From Acidovorax sp. CF316 (GTDB taxonomy: Bacteria > Pseudomonadota > Gammaproteobacteria > Burkholderiales > Burkholderiaceae_C), in NCBI RefSeq assembly GCF_000276605.1, contig NZ_AKJX01000163.1, forward strand, positions 1 through 55,593: 55,593 nucleotides of DNA, given 5' to 3'. A program made the translations under genes and the position numbers. Shown piece after piece: positions 42,506 through 50,098 of the stretch. How positions within the stretch are numbered: the stretch's first letter is position 1; each line of letters opens with the position of its first letter. The notes beneath the pieces are model-generated. The model worked only from the letters and a program-made list of their open reading frames with translations, searched no databases and was not told the DNA's origin.

Positions 42506-42907
42506 GTCATCGGCACTGAGGGGGCTGCCATCCTGTGCAAGGACCTACAGTCGCCGCAGCGTTCGGCCACTTTTTCGGACAACAAGCATCGCGCCAGGCC
42601 GGTCGCCTTCTATCTCTTTACCGCAAACCTAGATGCAGCGCTCCCCTTCGTGATCGAAGTCCTGGAGAACGAAACGATCTGCGAGATCCGGCCGGCCGAT
42701 ACCGCCAGCGTGGCGACCTCACCGCTCGATCGGTCGGAGCGGCCTCCAGACTTCACCAGCGTCTACCCAGGTGCCGAGGCGGGAGCACGCATGGGGGTAG
42801 GCATGCCCTGTGCTGCTGTTGCCAGGGCTTGCCGCGGGTGCCGCAGTTCGACGGCTTTGGGCCCGCGCTTGCGATCGGGTGGATCGCGCAAGGCGCAGCG
42901 GTGGTGA
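42506..42907 (+). pseudogene. possible degraded cassette gene
   Basis: An open stretch whose centre reads like protein ('RPVAFYLFTANLDAALPF', then 'VIEVLENETICEI'), but it lacks a good start codon and turns into low-quality Arg/Ala/Gly sequence after ~42770. It may be a truncated or frameshifted cassette gene. No family recognised. Confidence 0.3.
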
Positions 42908-42919
42908 CCCCGAGGCAAC

Positions 42920-43831
42920 TCAGATCGACAGTGCCTTCAACTTCTTGGGGATCTGCTCCACCAGAAATGCCATCAGTGCCCGAACTGTGGGCGATTGATG
43001 GCGCTGCGTGGGGTAGATCAGATGGACTTTCAGCGGCGGCATTTGCCAGCCTTCCAGCACCCTGACCAATTGCCCTGATGCGACCAGCGTTGCCGCCTGG
43101 AACTCGGGCAGCACGGCGATCCCCAGTCCGTCCAATGTGGGGGCAATCAAGGCGTCGGATGGGCCGATGATCAAACGTGAACGCAAAAGTCCTTTTGCGG
43201 TTCTGGTTCGCGAATGCAGTTTGATTTCTGCGGCTTCCCTCGACTGCAGAAGGCCGGCGTGCGCGCTGAGTTCACCTGGATGCTGCGGCAACCCGTATTG
43301 GCTTGCATAGGCGGGGCTTGCAAACAAGGCTGGGCGTACGGTGCCAATGGCACGGGCCTTCAAGCTGGAATCGGCAAGTTCGCCAATGCGCACTGCCAGA
43401 TCAATGCCTTCTTCGACGATGTTGACATGGCGGTTGCTGAGCTTGACATCCAGTTCCAGATGTTCGTGTTGGAACAGGTACTCGGTCACCAGCGGAAGCA
43501 GCACGACTTTGCCAAAGGTCGCTGACGCAGCCAGACGAACGCGACCCCCTGGCGTTTGATCCGGAGAAAAAACCTCCTGGGTGACAGCGTTCAGTTTATG
43601 GAACAGTGGACCTGTTCCGTCCAGCAGGCGTTGGCCAGCGTCGGTCAAGGCGAAGGCCCGGGTGTTGCGCTTGACGAGGCTGACCCCTGCAGCAGCCTCC
43701 ATGCGCGCCAGGCGGCGCGACAAGGTTGATTTTGGAACATCCAGTTGGCGAGAAGCACCTGACAGGCTCCCCGCCTCCGCGATCTTGATGAACCACTGCA
43801 GATCGTCAATCGAGTAGTTTTCATTGTTCAT
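42920..43831 (-). CDS. LysR family transcriptional regulator
   Basis: A 303-residue LTTR: helix-turn-helix at ~9-66 ('GSLSGASRQLDVPKSTLSRR'), CrgA/PA-type effector domain ('LDVKLSNRHVNIVEEGIDLA'). It is divergent from the NmrA-type/flavodoxin pair across the palindrome at 43844 and probably controls it. Codon use is closer to the core genes than to the surrounding cassettes. Confidence 0.88.
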   Translation of the reverse strand: MNNENYSIDDLQWFIKIAEAGSLSGASRQLDVPKSTLSRRLARMEAAAGVSLVKRNTRAFALTDAGQRLLDGTGPLFHKLNAVTQEVFSPDQTPGGRVRLAASATFGKVVLLPLVTEYLFQHEHLELDVKLSNRHVNIVEEGIDLAVRIGELADSSLKARAIGTVRPALFASPAYASQYGLPQHPGELSAHAGLLQSREAAEIKLHSRTRTAKGLLRSRLIIGPSDALIAPTLDGLGIAVLPEFQAATLVASGQLVRVLEGWQMPPLKVHLIYPTQRHQSPTVRALMAFLVEQIPKKLKALSI

Positions 43832-43843
43832 ATTTTGGTACGC

Positions 43844-43859
43844 CGTTGTCTACACAACG
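43844..43859. promoter_or_regulatory. palindrome in LysR/NmrA intergenic region
   Basis: CGTTGT-CTAC-ACAACG, perfect 6-bp arms, 13 bp above the LysR start and facing the divergent NmrA-type gene. Likely LysR operator. Confidence 0.5.
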
Positions 43860-43993
43860 AGTCTATTGGAGCAAGGTCAAACCATCAACAATGGGGCTTG
43901 TTGCCGGGTCGAACGAGCCCACATGGATCGCTTCCTTGCCCGGCCGCAGACCCGCTTCATTCAACAACCATTGCACACTTTCAAGCAACTCAA

Positions 43994-44878
43994 ATGACCA
44001 TACTCGTTACGGGCAGCACGGGGCTTATCGGCTCACACGTTGTGGCACTTCTGGCCGCGCAAGGCGCAGACGTTCACGCCCTCACCAGAACACCAGAAAA
44101 GCGGCAGTTTCCGCCGAGCGTCACGGCGGTCAAGGGGGACTTTCTGGATGTCGGTTCGATGCGCGCTGCCACGGCTTGCGCAAGAACGCTTTTCTTACTA
44201 AACACGGTGGCTGCAGACGAAGTCACCCAGGCGCTGATTGCACTCAACCTGGCGCGCGATGCCGGCATCGAGCGCATCGTCTACCTGTCTGTCATGCACA
44301 GCGACCGTTTCACCGAGGTTCCGCATTTCACTGGAAAGCACACGGTTGAACGCATGATTGAACAGTTCGGAATGCACGCGACCATTCTGCGTCCCGCCTA
44401 CTTCATGCAGAACGACGATGCCTTGATACGGTCCAGCGTTCTGGAGCGGGGCGTGTACCCCATGCCCATCGGCAGTGCCGGCATTTCCATGGTGGACGCG
44501 CGTGACGTGGCGCAGGTTGCCGCACGGCACCTGCTGCGCCGAGACGCCGCAAGCGAACCCTTGCCCACCGAGGTGTTGGATGTCGTGGGCCCCACGGCGC
44601 TGTCGGGCCACGGCGCTGCCGCCGTGTGGAGCGATGTGCTGGGCAAGACCGTCACGTACGCAGGTGACGACATCGGGCCGTTCGAAGCGCAGTTCCAGGG
44701 CTTTGCACCCGGGTGGATGGCGTATGACATGCGGCTCATGATGGCGCGCATGCAGCTGGATGGCGAGCGGGGCTCTGCCGACGCAGTCGAGCGCATGCAA
44801 CAGGAGCTGGGCACTTCGCTGCGCAGCTACCGCGACCATGCGCTGGAAACCGCTGGGCGCTGGAGGGCTGCGCAATGA
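43994..44878 (+). CDS. NmrA-type NAD(P)-binding protein
   Basis: A 294-residue atypical SDR: 'TILVTGSTGLIGSHVVALLA' (cofactor motif at ~7-13), no YxxxK catalytic pair visible, and 'RIVYLSVMHSDRF', typical of NmrA/QOR2-like redox sensors or quinone reductases. The ATG at 43994 matches the motif position; the frame is open from 43835. It overlaps the flavodoxin gene by 4 bp. Confidence 0.87.
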   Translation: MTILVTGSTGLIGSHVVALLAAQGADVHALTRTPEKRQFPPSVTAVKGDFLDVGSMRAATACARTLFLLNTVAADEVTQALIALNLARDAGIERIVYLSVMHSDRFTEVPHFTGKHTVERMIEQFGMHATILRPAYFMQNDDALIRSSVLERGVYPMPIGSAGISMVDARDVAQVAARHLLRRDAASEPLPTEVLDVVGPTALSGHGAAAVWSDVLGKTVTYAGDDIGPFEAQFQGFAPGWMAYDMRLMMARMQLDGERGSADAVERMQQELGTSLRSYRDHALETAGRWRAAQ

Positions 44879-45471
44879 AGGTAGAGAACACCCTACCTTC
44901 CATTGCCGTGGTCTACCATTCCGGCTACGGCCATACACAGCGACTGGCCCAGGCCGTTGCCCTGGGCGCGCAAGCCACCTTGCTGGAGATTGATGCGCAA
45001 GGGACCCTGCCCGAGTCCGCCTGGATGCGACTGGATGCTGCGGATCTCATCGTGCTGGGCTCACCCACCTACATGGGCAGCGCGAGCTGGCAGTTCAAGA
45101 GATTTGCCGACGACTCTTCCGCGGCCTGGATGGCCCAGAAGTGGAAAGACAAGTTCTTCGCGGGCTTCACCAACAGTGGGAGCATGAGCGGCGACAAGCT
45201 GTCCACCTTGCAGTATTTCATGACATTTGCCATGCAGCACAGCGGCCTGTGGGTGGGCACCGGCATGATGCCCTCCAATACCAAGGCCGCCCTGCGCAAC
45301 GACCTGAACTATGTCGGTTCATCTTCAGGCGCGATGGCCACCACCCCGGTCGATGCGGGGGTCAACGAAGTGTGGGAAGGCGATATCGAGACGGCCCGGC
45401 GCTTTGGTGAACGGCTCCGGGACGTTGCCAAGCGCTACCCGACAATGCCGGCTCCGGCCCATCGCTTTTGA
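44875..45471 (+). CDS. flavodoxin family protein (WrbA-like)
   Basis: A 198-residue protein: FMN phosphate loop 'HSGYGHTQRLA' (15-25), 'LGSPTYMGSASWQFKRFADD' and 'FTNSGSMSGDKLSTLQYF'. Likely an NAD(P)H:quinone oxidoreductase. ATGA overlap with the NmrA-type gene. Block repeat B follows ~40 bp after the stop. Confidence 0.87.
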   Translation: MKVENTLPSIAVVYHSGYGHTQRLAQAVALGAQATLLEIDAQGTLPESAWMRLDAADLIVLGSPTYMGSASWQFKRFADDSSAAWMAQKWKDKFFAGFTNSGSMSGDKLSTLQYFMTFAMQHSGLWVGTGMMPSNTKAALRNDLNYVGSSSGAMATTPVDAGVNEVWEGDIETARRFGERLRDVAKRYPTMPAPAHRF

Positions 45472-45510
45472 TGTCTGCTTTTGGGCGGAGGGTCTGGCTT
45501 GGGGGAATTT

Positions 45511-45576
45511 CGCTTTGAGCCCAAAGCCCACTTATCGTCGGCTAACCTGAGTGACCTCTTTGCAGCGGTTGCAGTC
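45511..45576 (+). repeat. block repeat B, copy 2
   Basis: Partner of 41761-41825; shares GACCTCTTTGCAGCGGTTGC exactly and the surrounding hairpin with a few changes. Confidence 0.7.
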
Positions 45577-45710
45577 CGCCGGCTTACCGACCTCAACAGA
45601 CGCCCTCTGTAGCGTTGCAGTCAGCCGCACGTTGTTGAGTTCTGGAATTTCCATGTCGGTTCACTCTGCGATTGCTCGCGGGCAGTTGCTTCGGCGTCAA
45701 TTGGCGAATG

Positions 45711-45740
45711 TCTGCTCCTGGCCGATAGCGGCCATAAAGC
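45711..45740 (+). repeat. block repeat A, copy 5
   Basis: GTCTGCTCCTGGCCGATAGC then GGCCATAAAG. The next ~25 bp (AAGCAATGAAGACCTGCGTC...) also match the sequence beside copy 6, which borders the IS66 element. Confidence 0.6.
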
Positions 45741-45956
45741 AATGAAGACCTGCGTCGCCTATGGCCTGACATCCAGATGCGCACCGCGCATTGCACCCCA
45801 TTCCGGCAAGGCACCTGCGCGGCCCGAAAAGATCGCAAACACGTTCTTGGGGTTGAGCCCTCACACGCGGACAACGCCGCCCCTTCTGCCCAGGTCAGAG
45901 CAATGCGCTGTTGCTGCGAACTGACCGCCCCGCGCGAGGGGTGCATCCCGCAACGG

Positions 45957-46049
45957 GCCCAACGTTTGAATGGAAGATCAGGAGCGCAACCGACGGGAGC
46001 GTGCCATGAAGTGCAGGGCGCGCTGAAGGCGGGAGTTCCTCAGTTGGGT
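45957..46049 (-). other. candidate attC site 6
   Basis: On the minus strand it starts with a perfect ACCCAAC core (46043-46049) touching the stop codon of the 46040-46504 gene and ends with a perfect GTTGGGC core (45957-45963). The inner arms are not convincing, so it is a candidate only. Confidence 0.38.
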
Positions 46050-46504
46050 ATCCAATCTGCAGTGCTGCATTCATTGATGCGATCTTCCGCAGGGTTGGGG
46101 CAGTTCTGAGGTTTGCGGCACGAACGGGACTTGAGCAGCGAAGGGTCTGCCGTCACCTCCGCCATGCACTTCTTGTTGCATGCCTTGGCGACCTGTGTGG
46201 ATTCCCGAATATCTGCCTTGTATCGCTCGTCCGCCTGGGAGAACGTTGGCGCATCAATGGCGCTGCGGCGAGGGGACAGGTACGCGGATATTCTCTTCAG
46301 GTTGGCAACCGCCCGAGCGTTCTGGGCATCCATCGCAGCATCTTTTGCATCGGCTGGCAGCAACCTGTGCATCTCGATCTGTGGCTTGAGTAGTGCTTCG
46401 CAGTAGGCAGCTTTGGTTTCAACTTCCGTTGCGGGCCTCGCTTGAAGGGATTGAACCGCAAAGCATGCAAGGAAGAGGGCGAGTGTGCGCGAGAACGATT
46501 TCAT
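46040..46504 (-). CDS. secreted hypothetical protein
   Basis: A 154-residue protein with a signal peptide (MKSFSRTLALFLACFAVQSL..., cut near QA at ~22) and a charged helical mature part. Mature cysteines include 'AYCEALL', 'KACNKKCMAEV', 'SRSCRKPQNCPNP' and 'NECSTADW', suggesting disulfides in the periplasm. No family recognised. The attC-like core after its stop suggests cassette origin. Confidence 0.75.
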   Translation of the reverse strand: MKSFSRTLALFLACFAVQSLQARPATEVETKAAYCEALLKPQIEMHRLLPADAKDAAMDAQNARAVANLKRISAYLSPRRSAIDAPTFSQADERYKADIRESTQVAKACNKKCMAEVTADPSLLKSRSCRKPQNCPNPAEDRINECSTADWIPN

Positions 46505-46646
46505 GAGGCCTCATTGGGGAGTGAGGTGAGTGTCTCAGAACGCATTTCTTCGCGCACCATTTCATGCTGGCTCAGCATGCAAGTGTCGCAAATTGGCACC
46601 GCCGCCTGGACTGGTCCACGAGCGCTGCCGCGGGGGGGTTGAGAGC

Positions 46647-46678
46647 GACCGCTTTTGGCCGATAGCAGCCATAGTACC
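46647..46678 (+). repeat. block repeat A, copy 6 (IS66 left flank)
   Basis: GACCGCTTTTGGCCGATAGC then AGCCATAGTACC. Followed by AAGCAATGACGGCCTGCGTC, matching the sequence after copy 5, up to the end of the IS66 transposase gene. Confidence 0.6.
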
Positions 46679-46704
46679 GGAGAAGCAATGACGGCCTGCG
46701 TCTC

Positions 46705-48213
46705 CTATGTCTCTGCTTTCCAGCGGTGAGGCAACAGCTCGCCGATCAAGCTGGCCCGTTGCGTTGGCAGCCGCTCAAGCACGTCGCGCAGGTAGGCATA
46801 CGGATCATGGCCATTCATCCGTGCCGATTGGATCAGGCTCATGACTGCCGCAGCTCGTTGACCCGCGCGCAAGCTACCGGCAAAAAGCCAGTTGTTGCGA
46901 CCAATCGCTATCGGCCTGATCTGGTTCTCGATCCAATTGTTGTCCACCGGCAGCCGGCCGTCATCAATGAATCGGGTGAGTGCAGTCCAACGCCGCAGGC
47001 TGTAGTCCAAAGCCCTGGCGGTGGCCGAACTGTCCGGCAACTTCTGCCGCTGGAGGCTCATCCACTCATGAAGCGCGTCGAGCACGGGCTTGCACTGCTC
47101 CTGCCTGGCTGCCCTGCGGTCGTCAGCACCCATTGCCTTTCCCTGCTGCTCGACCAAGTAGACCTTGGCGAACAGATCGAGCGCAAACTGGGCGAGCTGG
47201 CTTTTGTTCGCCGCATGCAACTCAAAGAACTTGCGCCGGGCATGTGCCAGACAGCCGACCTCGGTGACGCCTGATGCGATCAAGGCTTTGTAGCCACTGA
47301 AGTCATCGCACACCAGGCTACCCTTCCAGCCGCCGAGAAACTTGCGCGCGTGCTCGCCGGCGCGAGACTCGCAGAAGTCGTATACGACAGCCTTCATGTC
47401 CTCAAACGCTCCGGGTGCGTATGCCCACAGGTAGGCACGATGGGTCTTGCCTGCGCCCGGCTTGAGCATCGGCACAGGCGTCTCGTCCGCGTGCAGCACG
47501 TCGCGCTGAAGGATTTCGGCCTTGAGGGCATCGACGAGGGGCTGCAGCTGCACTCCACAAGTGCCTATCCACTGGGCGAGCGTGGAGCGAGGGATAGCCA
47601 GGCCTGCGCGTTCAAAGATCGCTTCCTGGCGATAGAGCGGCAGGTGGTCGGCATACTTGGCGACCAGCACCTGGGCCAGCAGACCGGCGGTGGGGATGCC
47701 CTTGTCGATCACATGCGCTTGCACTGGCTCTTGGACGATGCGCCCGCACCTCGCGCATGCCCACTTGCCGCGGATATGGCGCTCCACGGTGAACACGCCC
47801 GGCGTGTAGTCCAGCTTCTCCGCCACGTCCTCTCCGATTCGCTTCATCTAGCAGCCGCACGTGCAGACGGATGCAGGCTCATGGTGGATCTCTCGTCTGG
47901 GCAGGTTTGCTGGAAGGTGCTGGCGTTTGGGTTGAGCCTTGTTCCCTTGTGCTGGCACTTGGGTGTCGAACTCCGCAATCTCATGCGCCACTGCTGCCAA
48001 GTCGGCATTGAGCTCTTCATCGAGCAGGCTTCGCTGCTCGGGAGAGTAGCGCTCTGACTGCGCGGCGAACTTCATGCGCTTGAGCAGCGCGTTCTCGTGG
48101 GCGAGCTTCTCGTTCAGTGCTTGGGTGTGGCGCAGCTGGGTCAGCAGGCGGGCAGCGACCTCACGCAGTTGTGCTGCGTCAAGGCTGTCCAGGGCTTGCT
48201 GCTCATCGACCAT
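46705..48213 (-). pseudogene. tnpC: IS66 family transposase TnpC, interrupted by an in-frame amber codon
   Basis: A 502-codon frame split by one TAG at 47848-47850. The upstream part (121 aa, 47848-48213) has the IS66 leucine-rich and Cys-rich N-terminal region ending 'CTCGC'; the downstream part (380 aa, from ATG 47847) resumes at 'MKRIGEDVAEKLDYTPG' and carries the DDE domain ('HADETPVPML', 'DDFSGYKALI', 'NNWIENQIRPIAIGRNN'). In IS66 relatives these segments are continuous, so TAG probably arose from CAG (Gln). Unless the stop is read through, the element cannot move by itself. Confidence 0.88.
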
Positions 48214-48302
48214 GGACGCTTACTGTGCCACTGAAGGACGCCGACCGTGAGAGCGGATCTCCTGATGGCATCGCTGCGGACATGTGCCAAGCAACATGTC
48301 CT

Positions 48303-48635
48303 TTAAACCAGTTTGATGACGCCATGCTCACCAAGGCGTTGCCACGGCAGACCGAGCACCAAGGCGTCAAGCTGCGCCAGGTCGAGCCCGTAGGTTGCCT
48401 CTCCTAGCAATGGCCAGATGAACTTGCCTTGATGCAGCCGGCGCGCCGCTAGCCAGATGCCGATGCCGTCATGCACCAGGATCTTCAAGCGGTTCGCGCG
48501 CTTGTTGGCGAAGAGGTACGCGTGGTGAGGGTGAGCAGCGCCAAAGACGGCAATGACCCTCGACAGCGCAGTATCGGTACCAGCACGCATGTCCAGTGGT
48601 GCGGTGGCGAGCCAAGCTTGGTCGACCCGGATCAT
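48303..48635 (-). CDS. tnpB: IS66 family accessory protein TnpB
   Basis: A 110-residue protein with the IS66 Orf2 signature: 'PLDMRAGTDTALSRVIAVFG', 'HAYLFANKRANRLKILVHDG', 'GIWLAARRLHQGKFIWP'. The start at 48635 overlaps the tnpA stop; it is required with TnpA and TnpC for transposition. The gene appears intact. Confidence 0.92.
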   Translation of the reverse strand: MIRVDQAWLATAPLDMRAGTDTALSRVIAVFGAAHPHHAYLFANKRANRLKILVHDGIGIWLAARRLHQGKFIWPLLGEATYGLDLAQLDALVLGLPWQRLGEHGVIKLV

Positions 48636-49057
48636 CGCAGCACATCGCGCAGTAGCTGTGCGCACTGGGCGGCAGCCGACAGTGGCCAGTGCACGGTCAC
48701 CGAGCCGCCGCTGGGTCGTTTAATCTCGATGCGGATGTCCTGGGTTGGCTCATTAGGAACAGGCTTCTGAGCAACCTCCAAACTCGAATTGATGGCGACC
48801 GACGGCTGAGACACCTCAGGCAAGCGCAGCGGCACGAATGCCGCGGCTGTACCCTGCAACCGCTCCAGCGCAATCTGCTGGCGAGCCTCACGCAGCCAGC
48901 GGTGCACCATGTTTGGATTCAGGCCGTGACTCAAAGCCACGGCTGACACTGATGCTCCTGGCTGGCGCGTTTGCTCAAGGACGGCGTCCTTGAACTGCCC
49001 CGTGTACTCGCGCCGCCGAGGGCGCTCATCTATCGACACTCGATTCATCGTCTCCAC
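48632..49057 (-). CDS. tnpA: IS66 family TnpA (IS3/IS911-like helix-turn-helix)
   Basis: A 141-residue protein: N-terminal HTH ('YTGQFKDAVLEQTRQPGASV', 'ALSHGLNPNMVHRWLREAR') and a variable C-terminal half. ATG 49057 or 49048 may be the start. It appears intact. Confidence 0.88.
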   Translation of the reverse strand: METMNRVSIDERPRRREYTGQFKDAVLEQTRQPGASVSAVALSHGLNPNMVHRWLREARQQIALERLQGTAAAFVPLRLPEVSQPSVAINSSLEVAQKPVPNEPTQDIRIEIKRPSGGSVTVHWPLSAAAQCAQLLRDVLR

Positions 49058-49128
49058 GATCCTCCATCGTGGGGACGATGCACGATCATGGCGATAGATT
49101 CAAGATGGGATGGCCGGACGCATACCAA

Positions 49129-49547
49129 CTACTCACCCCAGAAGCCTCTGTAGAACGGTTCGAAATCAAGTGCGTCGACATTGTTAACGCCGAAGCGAGC
49201 CATGCGTCGAGGTAGGTCGTCTCTACCGTTTCGCCGTTGGAATCGTCAAAGGGGCCAAAGGCGCTGCCGTCTGCCAGGCCGGCCGCATACACCGCATCAA
49301 CGCGACCCCAGGTCTCATAGTCGATGAACATCCACGCCGTCGCCGCCGCGATGCCCGTTTGGTTGGCGAGCGCCAACAATTCAGAAATGGTGAGCAGCTT
49401 TCCCGCCAGGGATGGAAGCGCGATGCCCATACCTAAGAACGGGGTCTGAATGGATCGGACAATTGAATCTGCAGGGAGCTCGGAGGAGTCCGCAACTCGC
49501 TCCAGACCTCGCGCCAGAAAGCCTGTGAATCGGTATGCCATGCTCAC
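49129..49547 (-). pseudogene. hypothetical gene with probable C-terminal frameshift
   Basis: The frame from ATG 49547 encodes a coherent protein ('YRFTGFLARGLERVADSSEL', 'ALANQTGIAAATAWMFIDYE') up to 'ETTYLDAW' near 49205, then becomes poor sequence and ends at 49086. Shifting frame at that point gives 'MARFGVNNVDALDFEPFYRG' and a stop at 49129, which fits the rest of the protein better. A one-base change there would explain both. It lies directly beside IS66. No family recognised. Confidence 0.55.
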
Positions 49548-49620
49548 GATTATCCAGCCTCAGTCGAGTCGCTCAGCGGGCAGCCATGGTCCCAAGGCAG
49601 CCCTCTTAGTCAGACTCCAT

Positions 49621-49965
49621 CTAACCGACCAAGCGAAGCGCAAGCGAGAGCAGGGGCTGAACCACCACCATCGACAGTCCAGCTGCCAAGATCCAAACCA
49701 GCATGCGCTTTGTTATCTCGTGATCTCGCCGATTGCTTTGGCTTTGGTCTTGGACACTGCGGCGCTTGAAAGGCTCTTGGATTCCAATGACAAAAAGGGA
49801 GACAAGCGCGAGGGTTAAGACCACAGCAAGAATCCACACGGCCTCGCCCCAAGCCGAGGTCTGGAGGGAAGGAAGCTCACTTAGCTTCTCGTAGCACCCT
49901 GCAATGACCCCCAAGAGAAGACCCGTGCTGGCTGCTGAGGTTAAGGTAGGGCGAATTTTTGTCAT
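49621..49965 (-). CDS. small membrane protein in accessory block
   Basis: A 114-residue protein with three hydrophobic segments (~10-25, ~42-62 'AVWILAVVLTLALVSLFVIG', ~88-110) and a basic loop (~66-86) between the last two. No family recognised. Its upstream region holds block repeat A copy 7. Confidence 0.65.
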   Translation of the reverse strand: MTKIRPTLTSAASTGLLLGVIAGCYEKLSELPSLQTSAWGEAVWILAVVLTLALVSLFVIGIQEPFKRRSVQDQSQSNRRDHEITKRMLVWILAAGLSMVVVQPLLSLALRLVG

Positions 49966-49980
49966 TTATTCGTTGGCGAC

Positions 49981-50012
49981 GTCCGCTCTTGGCCGTTAGC
50001 CGTCATCGTAGC
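49981..50012 (+). repeat. block repeat A, copy 7 (right edge of accessory block)
   Basis: GTCCGCTCTTGGCCGTTAGC then CGTCATCGTAGC, preceded by GTTGGCG, close to an attC core. It is the last copy before core genes resume at 50.1 kb. Confidence 0.6.
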
Positions 50013-50054
50013 AGTGGCTGGACCGGGCCGAAGCTGCCGTAAGCACGCCCAATG

Positions 50055-50075
50055 AAAAAGCGCTCCTGAGAGCGC
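50055..50075 (-). terminator. terminator of asparaginase gene
   Basis: On the minus strand GCGCTC-TCAG-GAGCGC followed by five T, 24 bp after the asparaginase stop. Confidence 0.85.
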
Positions 50076-50098
50076 ATTCCATTTAGCGAGTCTTCGGT

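Larger units (their letters stand above)
41705..42919. other. 1.2-kb stretch with one cassette gene and a decayed ORF
   Basis: Besides repeat B (41761-41825), attC 5 (41928-41992) and the gene at 41999, it holds a possible remnant at 42506-42907. A weak block-A-like hairpin occurs near 42339-42367. I see no other supported gene in it. Confidence 0.5.
45472..46039. other. 568-bp intergenic stretch with repeats
   Basis: Holds repeat B copy 2 (45511-45576), repeat A copy 5 (45711-45740) and most of a minus-strand attC candidate (45957-46049). Short open frames here overlap these repeats; no gene supported. Confidence 0.5.
46705..49057 (-). mobile_element. IS66 family insertion sequence (termini not resolved)
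   Basis: Three genes in the standard order tnpA-tnpB-tnpC on the minus strand, with an ATGA overlap between tnpA and tnpB. Coordinates cover coding content only; I could not find a convincing pair of terminal inverted repeats or an 8-bp target duplication. It sits inside the repeat-rich block. Confidence 0.85.

Noticed and set aside
46647..49140. Terminal inverted repeats and target duplication of the IS66 element
   Set aside because: I could not find a matching pair of ends (IS66 ends usually start GTAA) at the expected positions, so element limits are given from coding content only.
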